From contig CAJXOS010000004.1 in NCBI GenBank assembly GCA_913057725.1, forward strand, positions 1 through 64,000: 64,000 nt of DNA, read 5' to 3'. The position numbers were made by a program, and so were the translations under genes. The number at the start of each line of letters is the position of its first letter. Within the stretch, counting starts at the first letter, position 1. Source of the DNA: an uncultured Lewinella sp. GTDB lineage: Bacteria; Bacteroidota; Bacteroidia; Chitinophagales; Saprospiraceae. Positions 1-8,998 of the stretch are shown here, one piece after another. The notes under the pieces are model-generated. The model was not told where the DNA came from and made no database searches. It worked only from the letters and a program-made list of their open reading frames with translations.

Positions 1-519
1 AGATCCTTTCAGGGTATTGGTAGTTATTTCAATGCCAGGGGTATCCATGTCCACCAGACTAATGTTATACCCCACCTGCGTTTGTGGTACAAGAGCAATA
101 CTCATACCTGCATTCCAGGAATTCGACTGACGATCCAGGGCCTGGTTGATTGGGTTCCGTAGTGGAAAAGCCAATGCCAGATATTGCAAGTTGCCCGACC
201 ATGCGTTGTCTTCTCCAGTAGGCGTCGACAAGGTAGAATTACGAGCATATAGTCCGCCGGAAAACGCTGTTGCCTGCAAGCTAGCTAGCGAAGCCGGGTT
301 GAGCATATTAATATGGTAGGGGTCTTGCCATGCGGCACTCAATCCCCCCATTGCTCCCGGGGCAGCAAAATATTGTGGAATAAAGTCGCCCAGACCGAAG
401 CGCGACAATGGTGAATTGATCTTCGGGCTGATATTATCATTAGACACCTGCGCCCAGGCTACTGCACTGAAGCAAGTGAAAATGAGAACCACAATTAGCT
501 TATGCCAGCTGTTCGACAT
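1..519 (-). CDS. outer-membrane porin-like protein, 3' end outside window
   Basis: An open frame runs from an ATG at 519 to the left edge, giving 173 codons with no stop. Residues 1-23 form a clear signal peptide ending in an AWAQ-type cleavage site. The mature part has motifs such as 'SRFGLGDF', 'GAMGGLSAAW' and 'INMLNPASLAS', the pattern I associate with the N-terminus of Bacteroidota beta-barrel outer-membrane proteins of the FadL/PorV-like type. That is recollection, not a search result. The gene overlaps the end of coaX by 20 bp, so the two are very probably cotranscribed. The missing C-terminus prevents a firmer call. Confidence 0.75.
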   Translation of the reverse strand, partial: MSNSWHKLIVVLIFTCFSAVAWAQVSNDNISPKINSPLSRFGLGDFIPQYFAAPGAMGGLSAAWQDPYHINMLNPASLASLQATAFSGGLYARNSTLSTPTGEDNAWSGNLQYLALAFPLRNPINQALDRQSNSWNAGMSIALVPQTQVGYNISLVDMDTPGIEITTNTLKGS

Positions 520-1237
520 TATAGGTTAAAATTTTGTTTAGCCCCCACAGGACTAAATTTGAGTGCACAAATATCTTGCATTCCAGGCTATTCGCCAAAA
601 AAGCTGCGTCGCCGCCCGTTAGCACAATTTTCAGATCCGGCCACTGTTGCTGAAGGCGCTGAGCCAAAGCTTCAATTTCCAAAGCTGCCCCTAGCAGGCC
701 TCCATTCTGTAATGCAGTCTCGGTACTTGTTCCCCATAGTTCTGGAGATGATACCGGTTCTACTAATGGTAAGCGTGCCGTTTGCTGATGCATAGCCAGT
801 AAGCGCATTCGAATACCCGGCGAAATATTTCCACCGAGGTATACGCCATCTGCTCGGAGAACATCCAGCGTAATGCAAGTACCTGCATCGACAATTAGAC
901 AGTTGCTTTTCGGATACCAGTGCCGTGCTCCCGCAGCGGCCGCCAAACGGTCTTTACCGAGGGTAGCCGGTGTGGCGTAGGCATTAACAAAGGGTAGTGG
1001 CAGGTGCTGATCCAACTGTAGCAAGCGAAAATCCTTGCGGATTTCCTCTTCCAAATCAGCTGGCAAAACGGTTGCCACGCTTGAATAGATGATATTTTTC
1101 AAGCTGTGGTTGGTTGCCAAGCTGAAAATATCAGCGGATGAAAGCGCTTTGTTGTGATGTTCAGAATGGAGTTCTCCATCCAGAAATACACCGTATTTCA
1201 CCCTGCTATTTCCTATGTCAATGACCAAATTGCGCAT
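500..1237 (-). CDS. coaX: type III pantothenate kinase
   Basis: This enzyme phosphorylates pantothenate with ATP, the first step of coenzyme A synthesis in the cytoplasm. The 245 residues match the family length. Visible motifs are the N-terminal phosphate-binding DIGNSR (Asp7), GKDR (Asp96) and DAGTCITLD (Asp117), which are the conserved acidic positions of CoaX. GGNISPG follows. The ATG start sits directly before the RNLVIDIGNS motif, so the start is secure. The 3' end overlaps the partial outer-membrane protein gene by 20 bp. About 230 bp separate it from the upstream purH on the same strand, so it may have its own promoter. Confidence 0.95.
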   Translation of the reverse strand: MRNLVIDIGNSRVKYGVFLDGELHSEHHNKALSSADIFSLATNHSLKNIIYSSVATVLPADLEEEIRKDFRLLQLDQHLPLPFVNAYATPATLGKDRLAAAAGARHWYPKSNCLIVDAGTCITLDVLRADGVYLGGNISPGIRMRLLAMHQQTARLPLVEPVSSPELWGTSTETALQNGGLLGAALEIEALAQRLQQQWPDLKIVLTGGDAAFLANSLECKIFVHSNLVLWGLNKILTYNVEQLA

Positions 1238-1467
1238 AAATACCGCGAATTTGTACGTTCATCGTATTGCGCAGAAATCAATCTTCAATTCTCTTTACGT
1301 TTTTCAAAAAACTGACAAGCTTAAAATGATTCGCTTTGCCAATTATTAAAAAACAGAATTACTTCTTGCTTTCGTGCTGTTACTTTATAACGTCTTGTTC
1401 ACTGCTTTTGACGCCTTACCTGATACCCACGTAACTTAAGGGAATGTTAATTACCCTAAAGGAATTC

Positions 1468-2994
1468 TTAGTGTTTAAAGTGACGATGCCCAGTCATGAC
1501 CATTGCCATCTGGTGCCCATCACAATAGGCGATGCTATCCTTATCCTTGATAGAGCCACCTGGCTGAATAACCGCCTTGATGCCCTGCTTATCCGCAATT
1601 TCCACACAATCTGGAAACGGGAAGAAAGCATCAGAAGCCATTACAGCACCATTGAGGTCAAAACCGAAAGCCTTTGCTTTTGCGATTGCCTGCTTTAGTG
1701 CATCTACGCGCGATGGTTGCCCACAGCCCATACCAATGAGTTGTTTATCCTTCACTAGCGCAATGGCATTCGACTTAAGGTGTTTTACCGCGATACTAGC
1801 AAAAAGCAAATCAGAAACCTGCTCAGGTGTAGGAGCAACCTTGGTCACCACCTCCAGATCGGCAGTAGTTTCTTGACGCAAATCTGTATCCTGCTCTACC
1901 ACACCATTTAATAAGGAGCGGAAAGAGCGAGTACCGATCGCGTAGTCCTTAAGCTTAAGGAGAATCCGCTTCTTCTTACTCTTCAGAAGTTCCAGTGCAT
2001 CCGGAGCAAAGTCAGGAGCGATAAGCACCTCATAGAAAAGCTCATTGATGGCCTCCGCTGTAGGTAAGTCAACAGTAGTGTTACAGATGAAGATACCACC
2101 GAAAGCAGACACATTATCACACTCTAAAGCTGCATCCCAAGCTTCTTTCAAAGTAGGGCGCACTGCCAAACCGCAAGTATTGGTATGCTTAAGAATGGCA
2201 AAAGCTGGGTCACCTACACGTAGCTCACGCATGATTTGCACTGCTGCATCGATGTCCACCAGGTTATTGTAAGAGATATCTTTTCCACTTAGCTTATCGA
2301 AAACCGCTTCGAAGTCGCCGAAGAAAACACCTGACTGGTGTGGATTTTCGCCGTAACGAAGGATATCAGAACGGTGGATACTGTACTTAAAGGCGATATC
2401 TGTTGTTCCTTCATTGAAGTAGTTGAATATCGCAATATCGTAGTTGGAAGAGATTTTGAAAGCACGACGCGCCAACTCACGGCGGTGTTCCATTTCTAGC
2501 TCTCCGCCAGTTTCTTTCAGCATTTCCAAGAACATGTCGTACTCCGCGCGGCTAGGCACAACTGCAACGTCGCGGTAGTTCTTGGCAGCGGCCCGAATTA
2601 GGGAGATACCACCAATATCGATTTTCTCGATAATAGCAGCTTCTTCGTTGGTCGTTGCCACTGTTTCTTCGAACGGATAGAGGTCAACAATAACGAGGTC
2701 GATCTCCGGCAAACCATACTTCTCGAGCTGGTCCAGGTGATCCTGCTCCCGACGGGCAAGGATACCACCAAAAACAGCTGGGTGTAGGGTTTTCACACGA
2801 CCATCCAGGATAGAAGGATACGTAGTGAGATCTTCTACCGCCGTTACCGGAATGTCCAGATTAGCAATGAATTTTTGGGTACCGCCAGTGGAGTATAGCT
2901 GTACGCCTTGCTGGTGTAGTTCTCTGACAATTTCCTCGAGGCCGTCCTTGTGATAAACGGAAACAAGTGCAGAGCGAATCTTACGTGCAGACAT
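1468..2994 (-). CDS. purH: bifunctional AICAR formyltransferase / IMP cyclohydrolase
   Basis: PurH catalyses the last two steps of purine synthesis: formylation of AICAR, then ring closure to IMP. The 508-residue length is typical. The N-terminal MGS-like cyclohydrolase domain begins 'RKIRSALVSVYHKDGLEE' and includes the STGGT nucleotide loop and GRVKTLHP. The transformylase domain carries the catalytic Lys-His pair in KHTNTCG near residue 265. Position five of that motif is Thr where many homologues have Pro or Ala. The C-terminus ends in GHRHFKH, as usual for the family. A TAnnTTTG box lies about 33 bp upstream of the ATG. Confidence 0.97.
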   Translation of the reverse strand: MSARKIRSALVSVYHKDGLEEIVRELHQQGVQLYSTGGTQKFIANLDIPVTAVEDLTTYPSILDGRVKTLHPAVFGGILARREQDHLDQLEKYGLPEIDLVIVDLYPFEETVATTNEEAAIIEKIDIGGISLIRAAAKNYRDVAVVPSRAEYDMFLEMLKETGGELEMEHRRELARRAFKISSNYDIAIFNYFNEGTTDIAFKYSIHRSDILRYGENPHQSGVFFGDFEAVFDKLSGKDISYNNLVDIDAAVQIMRELRVGDPAFAILKHTNTCGLAVRPTLKEAWDAALECDNVSAFGGIFICNTTVDLPTAEAINELFYEVLIAPDFAPDALELLKSKKKRILLKLKDYAIGTRSFRSLLNGVVEQDTDLRQETTADLEVVTKVAPTPEQVSDLLFASIAVKHLKSNAIALVKDKQLIGMGCGQPSRVDALKQAIAKAKAFGFDLNGAVMASDAFFPFPDCVEIADKQGIKAVIQPGGSIKDKDSIAYCDGHQMAMVMTGHRHFKH

Positions 2995-3026
2995 GAAACT
3001 TTGTGCCTTGATTTTGAAAGAAAGCG

Positions 3027-3034
3027 CAAAGGTA
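3027..3034 (-). promoter_or_regulatory. Bacteroidota-type -7 promoter box of purH
   Basis: The minus strand reads TACCTTTG here, a perfect match to the Bacteroidota consensus TAnnTTTG. It lies 33 bp upstream of the purH ATG, which leaves a short leader of about 25 nt. No clear -33 TTG element was identified. Confidence 0.6.
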
Positions 3035-3103
3035 AGAAATAACTAGCGTCGGGGCGCGCTTGCAAGCGAGATAGTAGGGATTGGTTAGGTGATTTAGAGG
3101 GTA

Positions 3104-3148
3104 GTTGGGTTAGTTGGGTTGGTTGGGTTAATTAAATTAGTTGGGTTA
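3104..3148. repeat. 9-bp tandem repeat (GTTGGGTTA), five units
   Basis: Five consecutive 9-mers occupy this stretch. Units 1, 3 and 5 are exactly GTTGGGTTA, unit 2 differs at one base, and unit 4 is ATTAAATTA. Looser copies (TTAGTTGAGTTAGTT and similar) continue to about 3200. The repeat lies between purH and a small gene and is not in any convincing coding frame. The minus-strand frame merely reads as repeated Asn-Pro-Thr. Confidence 0.8.
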
Positions 3149-3621
3149 GTTCTTCTTTCGCGTTGGGGAACGCTTAGTAGCTCGTTAGTTGAGTTAGTTC
3201 TCCTTTGCGTAGAGGGAGGCTTCTTCGTGAGATAGTGGGTACGGATTAGGTAGAGAATTGAATGACTTAGGGGAAGGGCTTTGACTGGCAATATTGGATC
3301 ATCCGCTGTACTTGTCCTACTTTAATTAGACAATATCGGAACTGCACTTGATACCAAGTTGATTCTCTAACACAGAGAATTACCGCCATATAATTCTTGC
3401 GCCAAAAGCTGTATGTAAACAATGGCAAAATGCATTTTATAAAATACTTAAAATCAGAAACTTACCAACAAAACAACGAATGACAACATGTTAAAGCTGT
3501 TGTTTTTCGTCAAAAGATGATTTGGCATTAAACTAAAATTGGCTAAATTCAGGGCGGCAAACATCTTGTAATCATAGGTGCTTCTGCAACTGTGATTAAA
3601 CATTGATTAGCATCATCTACT
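3149..3621. other. intergenic region with one small hairpin
   Basis: No gene is supported here. The left part is the degenerating end of the GTTGGGTTA repeat. A perfect inverted repeat (ATTCTCT, 5-nt loop, AGAGAAT) lies at 3362-3380. The last 150 bp are AT-rich and presumably hold the promoter of the small gene that starts at 3622, although no TAnnTTTG box is obvious. Confidence 0.5.
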
Positions 3622-3789
3622 ATGCAAGAACTAACCTTTCAACTTACAGTCGACGAGGCCAATCAAATCTTGGATGCCCTAGGGCAACAACCATTTGTAA
3701 GTGTGCATCAACTGATAGCAAAAATTCAACAGCAAGCCTCTGGGCAATTGTCACCTCCAGGTTCTGCAGCCGTAACTGGTGATAGTTAA
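3622..3789 (+). CDS. 55-aa conserved-type small protein of unknown function
   Basis: A 55-residue frame starts at an ATG and stops at TAA. The sequence (ELTFQLTVDEANQILDALG, then QPFVSVHQLIAKIQQQA) looks like a real folded miniprotein: a beta strand followed by two amphipathic helices and a Pro/Gly-rich tail. I recall similar small proteins ('LT.EEAN.IL.ALG..PF..V..LI.KIQ.QA') in other Bacteroidota, but could not check. A hairpin with a T-run sits 55 bp downstream, so the gene appears to be its own transcription unit. The function is unknown. Confidence 0.7.
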   Translation: MQELTFQLTVDEANQILDALGQQPFVSVHQLIAKIQQQASGQLSPPGSAAVTGDS

Positions 3790-3843
3790 TCCACAGTTTC
3801 TCTCCCCAACCACGAAGACAATATTCTCTACACTGAAATGTCA

Positions 3844-3876
3844 GGTCGGGCTACAATGCCCGCCCATTATTTTTTG
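3844..3876 (+). terminator. intrinsic terminator after the small gene
   Basis: GGTCGGGC pairs with GCCCGCC across a 6-nt loop (one bulged T), followed by CATTATTTTTT. It ends the 55-aa gene's transcript and insulates it from the large gene cluster that begins about 75 bp further on. Confidence 0.7.
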
Positions 3877-3948
3877 AAATTGAATTCACCGTTAGGATAG
3901 TACTTCTTCGCATTTGCGTAGATGCACTACCCCTTAATACCTATATTC

Positions 3949-6900
3949 ATGAGTGATACCTTTGGTAAGGTTATCATGGTGCCTATCCATATAGATGCCT
4001 TATTGACCCCAGAAAATCTAAGGGTTGCTGGTCCTACAATTGATTTTAGTAAAACGCCTTGGGATGGGGCGGAGGAACCGGCTGCGTATCTCGGTAAAAC
4101 TCTGGTTCGGGAGCCATTCTCTATTACCGCAGACGATCAATCCGCAACTTCTGGTGAAACTATATTGGAGGCCGGCGTGCATTTGCATTGGTCTCTACCG
4201 AATGCCTTCACTCAGAATATGAGGCTCCCAATAGTCCGACTAGAAACCTTTCGTGGGACCTTTGGTTTTGAATATCCAGTGGTTGATGCCAATGGGAACA
4301 ACCCTCATCTTGTAAGTGATGGTGACGAGGTATGGAAGGCACTAATAAAAATAGGTTGGCTTACTCCACTTAAGGATATTCCAGTCTTAGCCCAGGTACA
4401 ACCAAAAGATGAGCGTCAGAAATTCAGTGGAGCGATACCTGATGTTATCACGGAGCGTCGGGATATTATTGAACGACTCCTAGATCATTCCGCTTTCCCA
4501 GCTGTACCCACTTGCTGGTGGGTGAATAGATATGACGATACCGACAATATTGATCAAGTCACTCCGGATCAATGCATTCAGGTGATCAGTGATCTTGTTC
4601 AATCCCATTCTACCGAGGGTGCATCCCAAACAAATCCCACCACACTTCCCATAGATCAAGGCCTTTTCGAACCAAGATTTAGCGTTGCAAAAACATTAAA
4701 CGGTAAAGGGGAAAGCGTCCCCAAACTGCAGCTTTCTGCCAATCCTCCTTATCAAAGAGTAGGCATGACTTTTAAGGGTTTTCCTTTAGGTGATGGGGTT
4801 TGGGATCCAGATGAAGACTACGATTATCTTGTTAATCCACTCACTGCACTAGGTGGTGGAGACCCTACCTTCGCAGCCTTTTATCCCAATTGTCGAAGTG
4901 TATTCGGATGCTATGACAACGGCCTGGAGGCGCAGGATAGCCTGACATATGAGGTTTTCGGCTGGTATCGAGAAACACAGCAGGATTACTTCCGTTTTTT
5001 CGTTCAATCCTTCCTGAAGAAACAAACCACACCAAACGGATTAGCACTCTTGCAAGCCATCAAAGAATCCTTTGGTTGGTGGCTACCGCTAGCGCTTGAT
5101 AAAGCTGCATTTACCCAAAGCGTTTGGCAATCGATTAGTAACAAGGTGGGATTAGATCAAGACAAGACGGCTGATTCTATCTGGGCAGCCATGGCTTCTA
5201 AGAAATGGATCACAATATCCTCCAAAACCGACCAGAAAGCCACCTTAGCAAAGGGGGCAGTCAATGACGACCTAAATAGCCACCTTGGCCCTTCCTTCGC
5301 TTATGCTCAATCAGCTATCGAAAAAGTACTTAGCGACCATATACTCGAAAGCATTGGTGATATTGATCAACTACGATTATTGTGTTATGGCAGAGTGACC
5401 TTAGCAGATACAAGCAAGATAGTAAGCTCGTCGTATCAAATGCCCGACATCGAAAGCGTTACCATCGGGAATTCAGGGACAGAGGCCCTCTCCACCTATT
5501 TGGCAAATCAACTTGCTAATCAATACAAACAACAGACAGAGGACTATCTCGAAGCGATACAGTTTTTTGAAGCAAAGGGTAATCGCCAGTTAGACATTGG
5601 TGCGAAATTCTTGGAATATCGACATACTAAAGGCTTCACAGCTGAATCCGCTGGAACTTTATGGACAATACGTGCCATAAACGCTACGAATACCAAAGCT
5701 GACAGCAGTCAACAAAGCACGGAACAAACCCTACCTGATTCACTAGCTGCACGCTTAAATTCACTCAATATTCTTCAGGCTAAGGTGGATCATCTATCTG
5801 CGAGTCTAGACGATACCAGGGCACAATTATTTGCAGATTGGTGTAAGTACTTAGAACTCACATACTATGAAGAGTCATCTCCACCTGCAAATCCAGATGT
5901 TGTCCGCTCGAACTATATCGAAGACAATTGGCAACAGAAGTTGAAAGACTTTGAAAATAAATTGGTCTCTTCTCAGCAACTCCTGATTAAGATGAGGAAA
6001 GAACTGACCCAGGCATTAATCAACCTACAACTTATTAGCGGGGACCAAGTACAGGATTGGGCCATGCTAAAAGTACAATTACTCAAGTACAAAGAAAACG
6101 ATCTGATTCAAGATCTGACTGGACAATTAGAGCAAGGATTTGATGATCACGAGCGAATAATCAAGATGCTCAATAGCTTTCTCGTATTGCCTTCTATGTA
6201 CCAGCATATTTTCCCACTTGAATTGCCCAAGACCACGCAGGACCTCATCAGGAAGGATGCAACTCAATGGAGCAGGGATGAGGCTAAGCAGTTTTCAACA
6301 TCAGCAAAAGACTACCTACCTCAAGAGGCCATTGCGCTACTAGTGAATGCGAAGCAGAATTGGGATTTACCCCTTCAAATGCGCTATAATCGCCTAGTCC
6401 TACAAACCTTATTTCCAGCATTGACCAAGCAAGCATGGCTAGTACTTCAGCCTAAGGCAGCACCGCGGTTCTGGACACCTAATGAACCTAGTCTTCTCCT
6501 GACGGGTCCAGCAGCGACGGAGGCTACACGATTTAGGTCTAGTGGACAAGTCCAAGCCAACCAACTACTTGACGTATATTCTATTGAGCTTGAGGAGGCA
6601 TGGCATAATGTACCCAGGAGTATTTCCCAATTTCAAGCGGTAAAGCAGTATGCTCAATCACTAGCAGCACAAGAACCAGACAACATTGCCTTCCACACGG
6701 AAACCAGTAATCCATGGCAGCCTTTTTTCCTAGAATGGGAAGTGGACGTATTTGCGCCTGATAAAGAAGGACCACAACATCAATTTGGGGATCTTCATCA
6801 ATATAGTGAGGCCTACCTGATTGATAAATCCAACTCTACTCTGGGGCGCTACCAGCTTCCAGAGAACAAGTGCGAATTGCAATCTACGAAGGCATTGAAA

Positions 6901-8943
6901 ATTAATATGTCAGCAAACTCCTCTTTCCGAGGTTATTCAATTATCACGCCACACGCATCTATTCAGCTGAAACAAAAGATACGTGCTTACCTCATCGAAC
7001 TTTTAGAAGCCTACGATCTTTCGACCCTGTACAAGGCGCACAATGTTAGTGAAACCAATCAATCTGCTTCTTATATCATTGACCAGGCCAAGGACTTGAA
7101 TTTATCAGAATGGTTAATTCGGCAGTCCAACTTTGCTCATATCAAGTCAATGATCGGGAAAAACGCCCCGACAAGTTGGCTTCAGCAAAAGGACAATATC
7201 GACCAGCTGATCAAATGGGGTACGGGCCAAAGTACAAGTCCTCAAGAAAAACTAGCATTTGACCTACTTTTATCATTGGTTGCTTATGAAAAAGCACTAG
7301 CAACCAACTGCCTGTCTCAATCTTTAAGTGGTTTTAATGCTGCAATGCTGACCCTACAGCAGATGTACCAGCTACCAGTCTTGGACCTAGTGGAAGAGGA
7401 TGTCGACTTTTTTCCATTTTCCAATAAAATGCGGCAGATCATCCAGGGGCAAAACCGCCTTAGTCCAAGACCACTCAACCCATTCATGCCGGTCCGGGCA
7501 GGCCAAATGAATATTTCCAAACTAAATATTCTTGACAATTTCGGCCGGCGGAGCTCACTCACATACGAGGTAGGCCAAAAAGAACCTGCTCCAATCTTAA
7601 GCTCTGAACCATTGGCCTCAAACGGTCAGGCACACTGCACGTTGCCTCCCCGTTTTGTACCTCCGACCCGCCTCAATTTTCGGTGGCTTTCGGCAGCAGA
7701 CGAGCAGGTGGAAATGAACGATCATCCTGCTACTACTCCTATTTGCGGATGGGTGTTGCCCAATTTCTTAGACAATAGCTTAATGATTTATGAGCAAAGC
7801 GGAAACCCATTAGGCTATATAGATCAAGCTGGAAACTGGCGCTTATTCCCTGGGCATCTAGGTCCCGCATTACCTGAAGCCATTGAAAATGACTACTTAC
7901 GTCGTATGGTGCGTTGGTTCTGCAGTAAGGCACTGACAGATAACTCCTATATGGACGAACTGATACAGGACCTTAAATTAGCACTGGACAATATTGAACC
8001 AGAATCCACTCCACAACACCAAGGATTATCCTTGCTGATAGGCCGTCCATTGGCACTCGTTAGAGCCAATTTATCCATGGAGGGTAAAGGAGAGCCCGCC
8101 TACAGCCAAAACTGGGCATATGTAAAAACCTATCCTGGTAACCAGCAACCAGATCCCACTACCTATAGGTATGAGGAAGTTGAAATTCCGGTACGGATTG
8201 GCGAAAGAAGCCAATTTAATGATGGCTTAGTTCTTTGTTGGGAAGAAGACACCAATGCCGATGATTTACAGCCTCACACCTACTACGTGAATAACGACTA
8301 CTATGCCAGTCAAAGTAAATCCACAATCGGAACACCACTGTTCTACCTCAACGCCTCAGCAAAAAATCCAAGGCAGTACACCCTCAGCATGTTAGTTGAC
8401 CCTAAAGGAGAGGTTCATGCCACAAGTGGGGTACTACCTACCAAATCCATACATATCCCCTCTGACCAATTTGCCAAAACCTTACAACAACTGGAGGTGG
8501 TTTTCTTCACCGGCCCCTTGCTAACCGACGAAGAACGGATAAATATTGGCACTCCTATAGAGGCCGGCTATCACTGGGCATGGACCGACAAACAAGCTCA
8601 AGGCTGGCGCACGGTTAGTAAAGTTGGGCATATAGAAAAAAAGAGCCTAGCTCAGCATTTCCCCTCTCGCGTAGAACATATTTGGAGTTTACTCCTCCAG
8701 TATAATTGGATTATACCTAGCTCTACTCGTACTGATGCTGCTACCGTAACGCCGACCGATCAGCGCCATCCATTTCCAAAACCTGAAGCGGAGGCCTTAG
8801 CTGATTTGCTACCGCAGCTAGAAGATTTAATTGGTCAATCTTACATCAACCCGTTTCATGAAACGGCCAAATTTAGCGGCCGCCAGGAAATTAGGGAGGG
8901 GTGGCTTCGCCTACAGCCGGATCCACCTACAAATACAACATAA
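3949..8943 (+). CDS. giant protein of unknown function, first gene of the six-gene cluster
   Basis: A protein of about 1,664 residues with no signal peptide, transmembrane segment or T9SS tail, so probably cytoplasmic when made. The frame is open from an ATG at 3922. ATGs at 3949 (MSDTFGKV) and 3976 are also possible, and I chose 3949 by appearance only. Visible blocks: 'GVHLHWSLP' near residue 78, 'PTCWWVNRY' near 190, 'GVWDPDEDYDY' near 285, a long helical or coiled-coil part around 590-770, 'RFWTPNEPSLLL' near 840, 'PWQPFFLEWEVDVF' near 925, and 'LSLLIGRPLALVRA' near 1360. I recall related giant proteins with the LHW motif in actinobacteria, cyanobacteria and myxobacteria, all uncharacterised. 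The next gene's start lies 56 bp beyond the stop. Confidence 0.85.
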   Translation: MSDTFGKVIMVPIHIDALLTPENLRVAGPTIDFSKTPWDGAEEPAAYLGKTLVREPFSITADDQSATSGETILEAGVHLHWSLPNAFTQNMRLPIVRLETFRGTFGFEYPVVDANGNNPHLVSDGDEVWKALIKIGWLTPLKDIPVLAQVQPKDERQKFSGAIPDVITERRDIIERLLDHSAFPAVPTCWWVNRYDDTDNIDQVTPDQCIQVISDLVQSHSTEGASQTNPTTLPIDQGLFEPRFSVAKTLNGKGESVPKLQLSANPPYQRVGMTFKGFPLGDGVWDPDEDYDYLVNPLTALGGGDPTFAAFYPNCRSVFGCYDNGLEAQDSLTYEVFGWYRETQQDYFRFFVQSFLKKQTTPNGLALLQAIKESFGWWLPLALDKAAFTQSVWQSISNKVGLDQDKTADSIWAAMASKKWITISSKTDQKATLAKGAVNDDLNSHLGPSFAYAQSAIEKVLSDHILESIGDIDQLRLLCYGRVTLADTSKIVSSSYQMPDIESVTIGNSGTEALSTYLANQLANQYKQQTEDYLEAIQFFEAKGNRQLDIGAKFLEYRHTKGFTAESAGTLWTIRAINATNTKADSSQQSTEQTLPDSLAARLNSLNILQAKVDHLSASLDDTRAQLFADWCKYLELTYYEESSPPANPDVVRSNYIEDNWQQKLKDFENKLVSSQQLLIKMRKELTQALINLQLISGDQVQDWAMLKVQLLKYKENDLIQDLTGQLEQGFDDHERIIKMLNSFLVLPSMYQHIFPLELPKTTQDLIRKDATQWSRDEAKQFSTSAKDYLPQEAIALLVNAKQNWDLPLQMRYNRLVLQTLFPALTKQAWLVLQPKAAPRFWTPNEPSLLLTGPAATEATRFRSSGQVQANQLLDVYSIELEEAWHNVPRSISQFQAVKQYAQSLAAQEPDNIAFHTETSNPWQPFFLEWEVDVFAPDKEGPQHQFGDLHQYSEAYLIDKSNSTLGRYQLPENKCELQSTKALKINMSANSSFRGYSIITPHASIQLKQKIRAYLIELLEAYDLSTLYKAHNVSETNQSASYIIDQAKDLNLSEWLIRQSNFAHIKSMIGKNAPTSWLQQKDNIDQLIKWGTGQSTSPQEKLAFDLLLSLVAYEKALATNCLSQSLSGFNAAMLTLQQMYQLPVLDLVEEDVDFFPFSNKMRQIIQGQNRLSPRPLNPFMPVRAGQMNISKLNILDNFGRRSSLTYEVGQKEPAPILSSEPLASNGQAHCTLPPRFVPPTRLNFRWLSAADEQVEMNDHPATTPICGWVLPNFLDNSLMIYEQSGNPLGYIDQAGNWRLFPGHLGPALPEAIENDYLRRMVRWFCSKALTDNSYMDELIQDLKLALDNIEPESTPQHQGLSLLIGRPLALVRANLSMEGKGEPAYSQNWAYVKTYPGNQQPDPTTYRYEEVEIPVRIGERSQFNDGLVLCWEEDTNADDLQPHTYYVNNDYYASQSKSTIGTPLFYLNASAKNPRQYTLSMLVDPKGEVHATSGVLPTKSIHIPSDQFAKTLQQLEVVFFTGPLLTDEERINIGTPIEAGYHWAWTDKQAQGWRTVSKVGHIEKKSLAQHFPSRVEHIWSLLLQYNWIIPSSTRTDAATVTPTDQRHPFPKPEAEALADLLPQLEDLIGQSYINPFHETAKFSGRQEIREGWLRLQPDPPTNTT

Positions 8944-8998
8944 GTGCAAGCTAAAACCCGTCAAAACGTATTCCATAACCACTAAAACTCATATCGTC

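Noticed and set aside
8831-8998. Upstream extension of fibre-like protein 1
   Set aside because: These 56 codons overlap the preceding gene by 113 bp, lack homology to the paralogue, and the paralogue aligns from the GTG at 8999.
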